In this document: positions 41,076 through 49,951 of the stretch, piece after piece
Position numbering within the stretch: the first letter of the stretch is position 1
Layout of the letters: each line of letters starts with the position of its first letter
Assembly (NCBI GenBank): GCA_024742475.1
Contig: JANSYI010000043.1
Location: 1 to 63,737 of the forward strand
Length of the DNA: 63,737 bases
From: a bacterium
Lineage (GTDB): Bacteria > Myxococcota_A > Polyangia > Nannocystales > Nannocystaceae
Reading direction: 5' to 3'
Position numbers and translations under genes: made by a program
The notes under the pieces: model-generated
What the model was told of the DNA's origin: nothing
Databases searched by the model: none
What the model saw: only the letters and a program-made list of their open reading frames with translations

Positions 41076-41148
41076 GGGGGATTAGCTCAGCTGGGAGAGC
41101 GTCGGCTTTGCAAGCCGAAAGTCATCGGTTCGATCCCGATATCCTCCA
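41076..41148 (+). tRNA. tRNA-Ala (anticodon TGC)
   Basis: A 73-nt cloverleaf begins GGGGGATTAGCTCAGCTGG. The anticodon stem TCGGC/GCCGA encloses TTTGCAA (anticodon TGC). The acceptor arm closes with ATCCTCC-A and CCA is not encoded, so it must be added after transcription. tRNA-Ile(GAT) and tRNA-Ala(TGC) normally lie in the rRNA spacer; no rRNA is visible here. Confidence 0.96.
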
Positions 41149-41152
41149 CTCC

Positions 41153-41190
41153 GAAGGCCTCGCAGAGAAATCTGCGGGGCCTTCGTCTTT
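41153..41190 (+). terminator. Terminator-like hairpin after tRNA-Ala(TGC)
   Basis: A 14-bp stem (GAAGGCCTCGCAGA/TCTGCGGGGCCTTC, one G-T pair) with GAAA loop directly follows the tRNA. The tail GTCTTTG has only a short T-run, but the long stem is strongly suggestive of a transcription end. Confidence 0.7.
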
Positions 41191-41231
41191 GCCCGGGGGC
41201 ATTCGGGGGGCGTTGATACCCTGACGGCCTC

Positions 41232-42074
41232 GTGCGGTGGGCTGGACTCTCGATGGTGCTGGTGCTCGGCGGATGCGTCGAGCGGCTCATCGAGGGGGAG
41301 CCGGGGGCCGGCGGGCAGTCGGAGGGCGCCGAGGCGACGGGGCGGGGCAGCACGTCCGAGGAGGGGTCCGAGGACACGGGCGTCGCGGAGCCCCCGGCCT
41401 CGCCGGTCGAGCAAGATCTCATCTACGTCAACAGCCCCGACACGCTTCTGACGTTCGACCCCCAGGCGCGGGTGCTGTCGCCGGTGGGGCCGTTCGTGCT
41501 CGAGGACGGGTCAGCCGCCTCGGTGACCGACATCGCCGTCGACCGCTTCGGCCTGCTGTATGCCGTCTCGGTCGGCACGCTGTACGTATGCGATCCCAAC
41601 ACGGTCGTCTGCACCCCGCAGGGGTCCTCGAGTGCGAACTCGGCGGGCTTTGCCGAGTTTGGTGCCCTCGCCGACGACCACGACGTGCTCGTGTTGGTTG
41701 AGGGGTCCTCCATCGTGCACGTGCACGTCCGCGAGGACGGCATCGAGACCGTCGTCGCCGGCAGCCTCGACGGGTACAGCAGCAGCGGCGACGTCATCGA
41801 GCTGTCCGGTCGAGACATGTTGCTCAGCAGCCCAAGCCCGGACGGCGGTGACGTCTTGGTCCCCTTCGACGCGCTCACCGGCGCGGTCGTCGGGCAGCCC
41901 GTCCCGATGCCGCCGCTGTCGTACGGACTCGCCCGTTTCCGCGGGGAAATCTGGGTGTTCACCGACCTCGGCGAGATCTTCGTGCACGACGGGGCCGAGA
42001 CGATCGAGGTCGGCCGGGCAGATGTTCGTCTGTGGGGCGCGGCGGTGCATCCCAGCGCGCGTTGGAGCCCATGA
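41232..42074 (+). CDS. Lipoprotein, propeller-like hypothetical protein
   Basis: 280 aa with a GTG start. The leader ends in lipobox VLGGC (Cys near 15) and a Glu/Gly/Ser linker follows. The body (about 60-280) is beta-rich with blade-like segments such as DIAVDRFGLLYAVSVGTLYVCDP and RFRGEIWVFTDLGEIFVHDG, resembling a beta-propeller. Probably an extracellular or periplasmic protein. No enzyme motif is seen. Confidence 0.65.
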   Translation: MRWAGLSMVLVLGGCVERLIEGEPGAGGQSEGAEATGRGSTSEEGSEDTGVAEPPASPVEQDLIYVNSPDTLLTFDPQARVLSPVGPFVLEDGSAASVTDIAVDRFGLLYAVSVGTLYVCDPNTVVCTPQGSSSANSAGFAEFGALADDHDVLVLVEGSSIVHVHVREDGIETVVAGSLDGYSSSGDVIELSGRDMLLSSPSPDGGDVLVPFDALTGAVVGQPVPMPPLSYGLARFRGEIWVFTDLGEIFVHDGAETIEVGRADVRLWGAAVHPSARWSP

Positions 42075-42375
42075 GAAGCCCGATCGAGTGGGTGCGGCGC
42101 GACAGCCCGGCGGCCGCATGAACGGCTGCCCGGAATCTCCGTAGGGGGACGGATTGTGCACTTCATGTCCGATGGGAGGAAACCATCGGGATAGCCGTGC
42201 GTGGTTGAAAGGAAAACAAAACGAACATCTTTCCTGACGGATTCACTGCGGTCGGGAGATTGAGTTGTGAAACAGGAAGTGTTCGGGACCTGACTTCGCG
42301 CAAGCCGCGAGGCAGGTCGCCGGGTTTTGCCAGTCGTCGATGCGTGTTTTCAGCGTGGAGAGGTCGAAAAGAAGT
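42075..42375. other. Intergenic region with a long hairpin
   Basis: 300 nt without a gene, less GC-rich than its surroundings. It contains a long inverted repeat, GACCTG-A-CTTCGCG and CGCGAGG-CAGGTC around CAAGC (42287-42318), giving 13 pairs with one bulge and followed by GTTTTG. It could terminate upstream transcription or form a leader structure for the gene at 42376. Confidence 0.5.
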
Positions 42376-44913
42376 ATGTCGAAGAGTGCTCGTATAGCCA
42401 TCCTGCGATCCCCCCTTTGGTGCTCCGTGCTCTTGCTCGGTGCCTGCGGAAGTGAGGCCGCGCAGGCCCCAGAGTCCGATCTGCTCTCTGCACCGCAGTC
42501 GCGGGCCGGGGTGCTCGGACCTGTCTGTGAGCCGGTCGAGCTCGACACGCGCCTTGCGATCTTCGAGACCAACCCCGAAGTGCTCGCGCCGTTCACGATG
42601 CGTCGAATCCTGCGTTGGGCCGCGCTCAATGCGGACTCCGTGCCCACGCCGACGCTCACCTACCAGCGTATGATCGATACCTACGCGACGGCCGAGGACG
42701 GCAAGTTTCCCTACGGCCAGCATTGCGACGACGAAGATCCGCATCCCGCGTTCACCAACCCCAGCGAGGAGCCCTGCGGGCTGCTGGGGTGTGACCAGCG
42801 GTTCTTCTGTGCGGCCAACGATACCCAGTGCTTTGCGTGCAACGCAGAGGGGACGGCCTGTCCCAACTCCGGGCTCCCCTCAGGCAGTCATGCAGTCTGC
42901 GCATTCGACGGGTCAGGAGAGATCTGTACATTCGAAGACAACGCCATCTCCGACTGCACTCCGGTCGTGGGCGACGAGTGCAACGAGGCAGGGTGTCCTC
43001 CGCAGGGCTGCGACGCCGTCCAGCTTTGCGACACGGAGTTCGAACTGTGCATCGTGTGCACGGCAGAGCTCGACGGGTGCGACGTCGTCGAAGGACAAAC
43101 CGACGAGCCGGTCGAGCTCGTCTGCAACTCGACGGACGTCTGCCAGTTCGACGTCGCAACGGGCACGGTGTCCGGCTGTCAGCCCGACCCCGAGTGCGAG
43201 GAGGCGCAGTGCGGACCGCTGGGATGTGACCCACAGTTCGTGTGCTCGCCCTCCTTCGAGTTCTGCATCGTCTGCAATGAAGATGGAAGCGAGTGCGAGC
43301 TCGAGGGCCAGGAGATTCCATCACCCGCGACGGTCTGCAGCTTCAATACGGGTGAGGTCTGCACGTTCGTCGACGGTACGCTCACCGACTGCATGCCCGA
43401 TAGCGAGGGGATTTGTGATGGATTCGGTGGAGGAGGAGGTGGAGGCTCCAGCGGGTCCAGCGGCGGCTTCGCCAGCGACACGTCCCCGGGCGGGTCCTTC
43501 GGCTCCGACACTGAAGGCAGCGCGGAGAGCGGTGGGTTCGGCAGCGGCGCGTTCATCGATCCCTCCGAGAGCGGGGGCACCGGTGGCGGGTTCTCCACGT
43601 CGGGCGGCTCGGGTAGCTCGGGCGGCTTCGGCGGTTCGAGTGGGTTCGGTAGCTCGGGCGGCTTCGGCGGTTCGAGCGGGTCCGGTGGCTTCGACGACGG
43701 CACCGACTTCGGCGCGATCAACGAGTATCCGCTGGAGTGCCCACGCGCCGAGGCTGGCCAGATCGACAACATCGACGAGTGGTTCCCGATTTCGATCAGC
43801 AACCGCTTCGACCTCGCGCCGGCCGATGGTGCGCACTGCGGGCAGCAGCGCATCGTGCTCGCGAACAACACGCAGGGCCGCATGTTCACGATCTTCGAAG
43901 CGCAGATCCCCAACCCGAACCCGGAGTGCGGACTCGAAGCGTGCCGCCCCGTGGTCGAGTTCTGGGCCAACATGAACGAGATCGAGGATCCGATCGTGCG
44001 CCGTTGGGAGCTGGTGCGGGCCTTCCTCATCGGCCACCCCGATCTCCTCAGCGAAGGGTTCGGGCCGTTCGTCGACGCCGACCTCTACGGCTTTGGCACC
44101 GGCCAGGTGCGCACGAACAACTTCGACGACTTCCCCTGGACGCTGCGGGAGTTCAAGATGGTCAAGCACAGCATCTTCGGCATCTTCTCCAAGGTCGGCA
44201 TGGTGCAGGTTCCGGTCGCCGACAGCCCGGTTGGAGACCACTTCAACGATGCGCTCGACGCCCCTCGCGGTCCCGAATGCCGCGACAGCTTCCTCGTCGC
44301 CATGGAGGGGCTGCTCACCGACGAGCCCGATGCGATGAGCTTCCCGATCGCACCGCAGTGTCGCGCGGCCGAGAGCCGCGATGACTTCGTCTCCGACTTT
44401 GGCTTGCAGCTCGCCATCGGGACCGGCGAGTTCGAGGCACAGATCCAGACCCGACTCGACGAACTCGGCTCGAGCTTGAGCCCAGCGGACATCGCCAACC
44501 GGGCCCGGTTCGCGGGCGCCTGCATCGGCTGCCACCAGCAGAGCAACGGCGCCCAGCTCGGCAACGGCGTCACCGCGCCCTTCTCGGCGGGCTTCACCCA
44601 CACCTTCGAGCTCGCGACCGAGCCCTGCGGTGACGACGGCCAGGAGTGCTTCCCCATCTCGAGTGCCCTCTCAGAGAGCTTTCTGCCGCACCGCGCCCAG
44701 GTGATGGAGGACTTCCTCGCTGACACGCCCTGCCAGGGTCCGGTCTGCCAAGGCCCAGCCGCGCCGAGCCCGCTCGCGCCGCAGGACGTGCCGCAGGTCC
44801 TCCGTCCCAGCGGCGAGCTCGACGTCGACGCCATGATGATGCTCGAACGCCAGGGTCGTCGCATCGGAGCCAAGCGCACCATCGGCGGGCGCTCGACGCT
44901 CGCGACGCACTGA
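42376..44913 (+). CDS. Lipoprotein with three Cys-rich repeats and a single c-type heme motif
   Basis: 845 aa from the ATG at 42376. Lipobox LLLGAC sits near residue 24. Three tandem Cys-rich modules of about 70 residues occupy about 133-350 (CGPLGCDPQFVCSP... CIVCN... VCTFVDGTLTDC). A Gly/Ser/Phe-rich linker follows (about 355-445), then a large domain with IDNIDEWFPISISNRFDLAPADG and, near 715, a single CxxCH (CIGCH) that could carry covalent heme. Myxobacterial surface proteins of this type are uncharacterised. Redox or adhesion roles are possible. Confidence 0.7.
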   Translation: MSKSARIAILRSPLWCSVLLLGACGSEAAQAPESDLLSAPQSRAGVLGPVCEPVELDTRLAIFETNPEVLAPFTMRRILRWAALNADSVPTPTLTYQRMIDTYATAEDGKFPYGQHCDDEDPHPAFTNPSEEPCGLLGCDQRFFCAANDTQCFACNAEGTACPNSGLPSGSHAVCAFDGSGEICTFEDNAISDCTPVVGDECNEAGCPPQGCDAVQLCDTEFELCIVCTAELDGCDVVEGQTDEPVELVCNSTDVCQFDVATGTVSGCQPDPECEEAQCGPLGCDPQFVCSPSFEFCIVCNEDGSECELEGQEIPSPATVCSFNTGEVCTFVDGTLTDCMPDSEGICDGFGGGGGGGSSGSSGGFASDTSPGGSFGSDTEGSAESGGFGSGAFIDPSESGGTGGGFSTSGGSGSSGGFGGSSGFGSSGGFGGSSGSGGFDDGTDFGAINEYPLECPRAEAGQIDNIDEWFPISISNRFDLAPADGAHCGQQRIVLANNTQGRMFTIFEAQIPNPNPECGLEACRPVVEFWANMNEIEDPIVRRWELVRAFLIGHPDLLSEGFGPFVDADLYGFGTGQVRTNNFDDFPWTLREFKMVKHSIFGIFSKVGMVQVPVADSPVGDHFNDALDAPRGPECRDSFLVAMEGLLTDEPDAMSFPIAPQCRAAESRDDFVSDFGLQLAIGTGEFEAQIQTRLDELGSSLSPADIANRARFAGACIGCHQQSNGAQLGNGVTAPFSAGFTHTFELATEPCGDDGQECFPISSALSESFLPHRAQVMEDFLADTPCQGPVCQGPAAPSPLAPQDVPQVLRPSGELDVDAMMMLERQGRRIGAKRTIGGRSTLATH

Positions 44914-44967
44914 ACCGGCTTGCGCCGCTTCGGGTCCGGACTGCTTTGGGTCCGGATCCGAATGTGG

Positions 44968-45402
44968 CTACCGTGGCTTGGCGCTCAGCAGCATCAGCCC
45001 GACGAAGGCGCACAGCAGGCCCGCGGCCTTGCGCGCGTCCATGGCCTCACCGAAGGCGAGCAGGCCCACCGGGAGCAGCAAGAGGGCGACGGCGGCGTTG
45101 CTGTAGAGCGCGGCGACGGAGATGTTCCAGCCCGCGCGGTAGGCCAACAGGAAGCCGAGCTCGAGGGCGATGATCGCCAGGCCGAGCACGGCGCTGGGCC
45201 AGCCGACCTTGGCGAACTGCTCGCCCACAGGGGCCTCGCCGCGAAAGAAGGGCAGGGCGATGGCGCAGGCGAGCAGCGCGGTGGCGTAGGTGGCGATGAG
45301 GGAGACGACGGGGTTGAGGTCGGGCCGGATCGATCGCTGCAGCAGGTGGTAGCCGATGTTGGCGAGGATCGTCAGGGCGATGGAGGCGACGTACAGCGTC
45401 AT
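44968..45402 (-). CDS. EamA/DMT-type half transporter
   Basis: 144 aa from the ATG at 45402, which overlaps the oxidoreductase stop (ATGA). Four or five membrane segments and the pattern ILANIGYHLLQRSI to PVGLLAFGEAMDARKAAGLLCAFVGLMLL match one EamA repeat. Full drug/metabolite transporters have two repeats; a single-repeat protein would have to dimerise. It could export a metabolite of the adjacent oxidoreductase, by inference only. Confidence 0.78.
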   Translation of the reverse strand: MTLYVASIALTILANIGYHLLQRSIRPDLNPVVSLIATYATALLACAIALPFFRGEAPVGEQFAKVGWPSAVLGLAIIALELGFLLAYRAGWNISVAALYSNAAVALLLLPVGLLAFGEAMDARKAAGLLCAFVGLMLLSAKPR

Positions 45403-46541
45403 GGTGACTCTTCGAGGGCGCGCACGACCTCGTCGGCGAGCGCGAGGGCGCAGGTGAGGCCCGGGGACTCGATCCCGTACAAGAGCACGAGGCCGCCGAG
45501 CGCGTGGGTGGAGGGGCCGAGGATTGCGAAGTCGGCCATCGGCGCGCCGGGGGCCTGCAGCTTCACGCGGACGCCCGCGTAGTCGGGGGTGAGCGCCCCG
45601 TCGGGCAGGTCCGGCCAGTAGCGACGGACCGCGCCATAGAAGGCGCCCAGCCGAGCGGGGTCGACCTCGTAGTCGAGCGCGTCGACCCACTGCTGATCGG
45701 GGCCGAAGCGGGCCTGGCCGCCGAGGTCGAGGGTGAGGTGCACGCCCAGCGACGCGGTGTCGGGGGTGGGGTAGACGAGCGTCGAGCAGGGGCTGGGCCC
45801 GCGCAGCTTCGCGTAGCTGCCTTTGGCGAGGTAGAGCGTCGGCACGTGCAGCGGGTCGAGGTCCTCGAGCGTGCCGGCGAGGGCCGAAGACCCCGCGCCG
45901 GCGGCCACGATCACCTCCTGCGCCCGCAGGGGGCCTTGCGCGGTCTGAAGCGCGAAACCCTCGGAGGTGCGGCGGAGCGTTTGGGCGGCGGACTCGTAGG
46001 CCACCATCGCGCCGTCGGCTTCGGCGTCGGCGAGCAGCGCAAGCATCAGCCCGTGGCTGTCGACGATGCCCGTGTGTGGGGACCACAGCGCGCCGGCCGT
46101 GTGCAGCGCAGGCTCACGCCGTCGAACCTCGGACGCGCTCAGCCTCTCCAGCGGGCCGCCACCACTGGCCGCGGCGTTGTCGGCGATCGCCTCGAGCACG
46201 TCGCGCTCGTCGTCGTCGGTCGCGACGATCAGCTTGCCGATGCGTCGATGCGCCACGGCGCGGGCGGTGCAGTACGCGTACAGACGCGGCCTGCCGGCGT
46301 TGCACAGCCGCGCCTTGAGGCTGCCCGGCGGGTAGTACAGCCCCGCGTGAATCACCTCGGAGTTGCGGCTGCTGGCGTGCTGGCCGAAGGTGCGCTCCGC
46401 CTCGAGCACGAGCACCTCACGCCCGCCGCCGGCGAGGGCGCGCGCAATTGCGAGGCCGACGACGCCAGCCCCGACCACCACCGTCTGCACCGCGGGGTCC
46501 ACCGCGACGATGGTGCCACGAGCCCCGCGGGGCTCGCTCAC
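45399..46541 (-). CDS. FAD-dependent oxidoreductase, L-2-hydroxyglutarate dehydrogenase (LhgO)-like
   Basis: 380 aa. The GTG at 46541 overlaps the stop of the lipoprotein gene. An N-terminal FAD-binding motif VVVGAGVVGLAIARAL is present, with ERTFGQHASSRNSEVIHAGLYYPPGSLKARLC typical of the DAO/LhgO group that oxidises 2-hydroxy or D-amino acids. The C-terminal part has LLYGIESPGLTCALALADEV, the FAD-closing segment. The substrate is inferred from family resemblance. It is translated between a lipoprotein and a transporter. Confidence 0.85.
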   Translation of the reverse strand: MSEPRGARGTIVAVDPAVQTVVVGAGVVGLAIARALAGGGREVLVLEAERTFGQHASSRNSEVIHAGLYYPPGSLKARLCNAGRPRLYAYCTARAVAHRRIGKLIVATDDDERDVLEAIADNAAASGGGPLERLSASEVRRREPALHTAGALWSPHTGIVDSHGLMLALLADAEADGAMVAYESAAQTLRRTSEGFALQTAQGPLRAQEVIVAAGAGSSALAGTLEDLDPLHVPTLYLAKGSYAKLRGPSPCSTLVYPTPDTASLGVHLTLDLGGQARFGPDQQWVDALDYEVDPARLGAFYGAVRRYWPDLPDGALTPDYAGVRVKLQAPGAPMADFAILGPSTHALGGLVLLYGIESPGLTCALALADEVVRALEESP

Positions 46542-47881
46542 CGTTCGGCGAGTACGCGGCCCCAGGTGGTGAAGTCGGGGCTGCTGCCGCGCGACCACGT
46601 GGCGAGCCACCCGCCGGGCGTCCACGTGAGCGAGGCCGGGTAGGGTGGGGACTGCGTGTCGAGCTCCTCGGCCTCGCCCACCGCCACCACCGCGTCGCCC
46701 TCGACGGCGAGCCGCTGGAAGACCACGGCGTTGTTCAGGCCGGCGATGTTGCGGTGGAAGACCACGGCGAGCGCGCCCTGCTCGTTCATTGCGACGGTGG
46801 GGCTGTGCTCGAGCGAGCCCGGCGCGCCCAGGACCAGCGGCGTCCCCGTGCCGAGCGCGACGCCGATGTCGAGCGCGTTGCCCGAGCCGAGCGTGCCGGC
46901 GAGCAGCGGCGCACCGGGAGCATCGGGCCGGTCGAGGATGAAGCCGGCGGTGGCGGGCTGCCCGTCGAAGGCGGCGGCAGCCGCGGTGTCGGGATGCGCG
47001 AGCCAAACGGTGTCGGAGCTGACGCCGCTGCGGCCGTACGCCAGCCAGCCTCTGCTGCTGAACGCCGCGAGGTGGCTGACGGCCTCTTCGATCGGAGCGC
47101 CGAACGCCTCGGAGGTGGGCGCGCCCGAAGGGCTCAGGGCCTGGTCGAAGGCGACGAACGCTGGGCTTTCGGGGTGGGCGCGCAGCCCCGAGATCGCGAA
47201 GCCGTCTGCGGTGGGGGTGACCGAGGCGAGCGTGTGGTTTTGCGTGATGTCCACGCCTGCGACCTGGGTCGTCACCCGGAACTGGGCGTCGCTCGTGGGC
47301 TCGCCCGAGAGGTCGAGGACGCGGCCGTGAATCTGCAGGTTGCTGTCTCCGCCGAGGCCGTCGTCGCTGTTCCACACCACCATCACGCGCTCGCCCGAGA
47401 CCGCGATCGACGCGTCGATGTCGTTGCCGGGGCTGGTGTTGACGACCTGCGGCGGCACGTCGACGTCGCTCTCGCACCGCAGGTGCATCACCGAGACGTC
47501 GAATAGGCTGCCGGCGGGCTCGGGGTGCACGAAGGAGAACCATGCCCCGGTGTCGTCGCCGGCCGCGTGTGGGTGGATGCGCGTGTTGGAGACGTCGGCG
47601 GCGATCTCGAACGCGTCACCGGGTACGAACCCATCGCACGGCGGCGTGCCGGTCGAGGTGTCACCGCCGCTCGACGTGTCGCCCGAGCTCGCCTCGGCCT
47701 CGCCGGTGCTGCTGCTGGTCCCCTCGGTCGTCTCGGACGACGTCTGGGAGGTGGTGGGGTCGCCGCTGGACGAAGAGCTCGTCACGGCGCCGGTGCTGCC
47801 CTCGTCGGTGTCGGAGGTCGGCGCGTCGTCGCACCCAGACAGGGCGAGGGCGCACAGAAGGCAGGTCCAGCGGGCATCCAT
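46538..47881 (-). CDS. Lipoprotein, propeller-like hypothetical protein
   Basis: 447 aa from the ATG at 47881. Lipobox LSGC (Cys near 17) is followed by an 65-residue Ser/Thr/Gly linker. A repetitive beta-rich domain follows, with segments such as SIAVSGERVMVVWNSDDGL and ASVTPTADGFAISGL, which suggests a beta-propeller. First gene of the three-gene unit with the oxidoreductase and half transporter. No family named. Confidence 0.7.
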   Translation of the reverse strand: MDARWTCLLCALALSGCDDAPTSDTDEGSTGAVTSSSSSGDPTTSQTSSETTEGTSSSTGEAEASSGDTSSGGDTSTGTPPCDGFVPGDAFEIAADVSNTRIHPHAAGDDTGAWFSFVHPEPAGSLFDVSVMHLRCESDVDVPPQVVNTSPGNDIDASIAVSGERVMVVWNSDDGLGGDSNLQIHGRVLDLSGEPTSDAQFRVTTQVAGVDITQNHTLASVTPTADGFAISGLRAHPESPAFVAFDQALSPSGAPTSEAFGAPIEEAVSHLAAFSSRGWLAYGRSGVSSDTVWLAHPDTAAAAAFDGQPATAGFILDRPDAPGAPLLAGTLGSGNALDIGVALGTGTPLVLGAPGSLEHSPTVAMNEQGALAVVFHRNIAGLNNAVVFQRLAVEGDAVVAVGEAEELDTQSPPYPASLTWTPGGWLATWSRGSSPDFTTWGRVLAER

Positions 47882-47920
47882 CGCCGCTTCATAGAAGGGC
47901 ACTGGGTGCCCGGTCTGCGA

Positions 47921-48691
47921 CTATTCTCTCGCGACCCAGCGGTCGGTCTGCGGGTCGAGGTCGTCGGCCCGCACCGCCCGCGCGGCGAAGAACCGCATCG
48001 CGAGGACCGAGACGACGATGATGAGCAGCGGCGGCGCGTAGGCGACCACGGGCACGCCGTACAGGCCCAGCGCCCACGTGGTGTGTCCGCGTGCGACCGC
48101 GACGGGGACCGCGAAGAGGGACGCGTCGTACAGGCCATGAAGCAGCACGGCCAGCGCGAGCCCAAAGGCCATGCCGGGCCCCGACCCGTCGAAGCGGCGG
48201 CGGGCCGCAAAGTAGCCCATGATGGCGCCCCACGCCGCGTGCCCGGGGACGGCCAGGAGCGCGCGCGCGACGAACAGCGAGATGAACTCGGCGAGCGAGT
48301 GCGGGACGACGAGCAGGTAGACGACGTTTTCGACCAGGGCGAAGCCGAGCCCCGCGCGCGCGCCGTAGACGATGCCGTCCATGCGTTCGTCGAACTCGGG
48401 CCGACGCCACGCGATCAGCAGCATCGCGCCGAGCTTGGCCAGCTCCTCGGGAATCGCCGCGACCGCGAACGCGTCGTAGACGGCGGCCAGGTACGTCCCG
48501 GCGGGGGGTCCCAGCGGCTGCAGCAGCGCGCCGAGCAGCGAGACGCCGACGCCCGAGAGGGCGCCCACCAGCGCGACGAGCCGCAACGTGCGTCGCGGCT
48601 CGGGGCGTTTGGCGTCGAGGCGGTCCACGTAGGCCATCGCGATGATGGCCGGCAGCGCACCGAACAGCGCCAGCTGGAACTGGGCCGTCAC
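47921..48691 (-). CDS. PrsW-like intramembrane protease
   Basis: 256 aa with a GTG start. It has about seven membrane segments, with a conserved EExxK-type motif (AIPEELAKLGAM), then ENVVYLL, PGHAAWGAIMGYF and HGLYDASLF. This matches PrsW-family intramembrane metalloproteases, which cut regulatory membrane proteins such as anti-sigma factors. It lies 8 nt ahead of the parvulin gene stop and begins a run of minus-strand genes with short gaps. Partner unknown. Confidence 0.8.
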   Translation of the reverse strand: MTAQFQLALFGALPAIIAMAYVDRLDAKRPEPRRTLRLVALVGALSGVGVSLLGALLQPLGPPAGTYLAAVYDAFAVAAIPEELAKLGAMLLIAWRRPEFDERMDGIVYGARAGLGFALVENVVYLLVVPHSLAEFISLFVARALLAVPGHAAWGAIMGYFAARRRFDGSGPGMAFGLALAVLLHGLYDASLFAVPVAVARGHTTWALGLYGVPVVAYAPPLLIIVVSVLAMRFFAARAVRADDLDPQTDRWVARE

Positions 48692-48699
48692 GCGAGGCG

Positions 48700-49020
48700 T
48701 CAGGCGGTGCGCTGAATGATGTGGTAGCCGAACGGGGTCTCGACGACGCCGCTGGTGCCTCCGACGGGCAGGCCGAACGCCGCCTCTTCGAACGCGCCGA
48801 CCATCTGGCCGCGGCCGAACTTGCCGAGGTCACCGCCTTGGGCGCTCGAGGGGCAGTCCGAGTGGGCCTTGGCGAGGTCGGCGAACGACTCGCCGGCCTT
48901 CAGCTTGGCTTCGATGTCGGCGATCTGCGTCTTGGCGTCGTCTTGGCTGCGGCTGGCGCTGCTGCGCATCGAGCCGGCGTACATGAGCAGGATGTGGGAG
49001 GCTTGAACTTGATCAGCCAT
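48700..49020 (-). CDS. Parvulin-type (PpiC) peptidyl-prolyl isomerase
   Basis: 106 aa from the ATG at 49020, giving MADQVQASHILLMYAG. Motifs QASHILL, AGESFADLAKAHSDCPSSAQGGDLG, F-G-R-G-Q-M and TPFGYHIIQ are the parvulin fold and active-site elements. There is no signal peptide, so it is probably cytosolic. A third isomerase type in this window after two cyclophilins. Confidence 0.93.
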   Translation of the reverse strand: MADQVQASHILLMYAGSMRSSASRSQDDAKTQIADIEAKLKAGESFADLAKAHSDCPSSAQGGDLGKFGRGQMVGAFEEAAFGLPVGGTSGVVETPFGYHIIQRTA

Positions 49021-49042
49021 CGTTGGCGCCGAGTGTAGGCCA

Positions 49043-49945
49043 TCACCGGCTGCCGTGGGCAATCGCGCGGTGGAGCGTCCGCAGGTGCGCAGCGCCGATC
49101 TGACAGCATCCGCCCAGCAGTCGAGCGCCCGCGTCGGTCCACGCCGCGGCGTGCTCGCGCATGTCCGAGGGGCTGATCGGAGCGCCGTGCCACGCGCCGG
49201 CGTCGTAGCGCCGACCCGCGTTCGGATACGCGACCAGCGGGACGTCGGTCACCGTCCTGATCCTGCGAAGCAGCCCGAGCACGTCCTGCGGCGCGCAGCA
49301 GTTCACGCCCACCGCGAGCACGCGCGGGCTCGAGAGCGCCGCCTCGATACAGGCCTCGATGGGCTCGCCGCTGCTGGCGTGTGCGTCGTCGGCCGCGCTG
49401 AAGCTCTCCCACGCATCGAGGCCTTCGGGCAGGGACGCGCATGCCCGCGCGATCGCCTCGGCTTCGAGTCGGCACGGTACGGTCTCGAACGCGACGACGT
49501 CGGCGGTGCGGTAGGCGGGCAAGCGCTCGGCGTGAAACTCGACGAGGTCATCGAGTGCGACGCCGTAGTGTCCGCGGTACTCCGAGCCGTCCGCCAGGTA
49601 CGCGCCATACGGCCCCGCGGACGCGGCAACCCACTGCAGTTCGGTGGCCGCGCGTCGGGCCAAGGCCGTGGCCTGCTCGATGTACTGCAGCGCGGCGGCG
49701 TCGGTCAGCCCGCGCGCGCGCAGGCCCGGGAGCGACGCTTGATACGACGCGGTGGTCAGCACCTGTGCGCCCGCGTCGACGAAGCTGCGGTGCGCGGTCA
49801 CGATGGCCTCAGGGTCGTCGAGCAGGAGCTTGGCCGACCACAGCGGGTCTGCCAGGTCGGCCCCGGCGGCCTCGAGCGCGGTCGCGAGGCCACCGTCGAG
49901 CAGCACGGGGCCCTCCGAGAGCGCGCGGCGGAAGGACGTGCGCAC
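49043..49945 (-). CDS. mmuM: Homocysteine S-methyltransferase family protein
   Basis: 300 aa with a GTG start. LLDGGLATAL opens the domain, GVNCCAP (near 213) and GGCCQIG (near 278) supply the three zinc-binding cysteines. Family members transfer a methyl group from S-methylmethionine or a similar donor to homocysteine to make methionine. The symbol mmuM is by family analogy; the donor is not certain. It is 6 nt from the next upstream gene, so possibly one transcript. Confidence 0.85.
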   Translation of the reverse strand: MRTSFRRALSEGPVLLDGGLATALEAAGADLADPLWSAKLLLDDPEAIVTAHRSFVDAGAQVLTTASYQASLPGLRARGLTDAAALQYIEQATALARRAATELQWVAASAGPYGAYLADGSEYRGHYGVALDDLVEFHAERLPAYRTADVVAFETVPCRLEAEAIARACASLPEGLDAWESFSAADDAHASSGEPIEACIEAALSSPRVLAVGVNCCAPQDVLGLLRRIRTVTDVPLVAYPNAGRRYDAGAWHGAPISPSDMREHAAAWTDAGARLLGGCCQIGAAHLRTLHRAIAHGSR

Positions 49946-49951
49946 GGAGTC

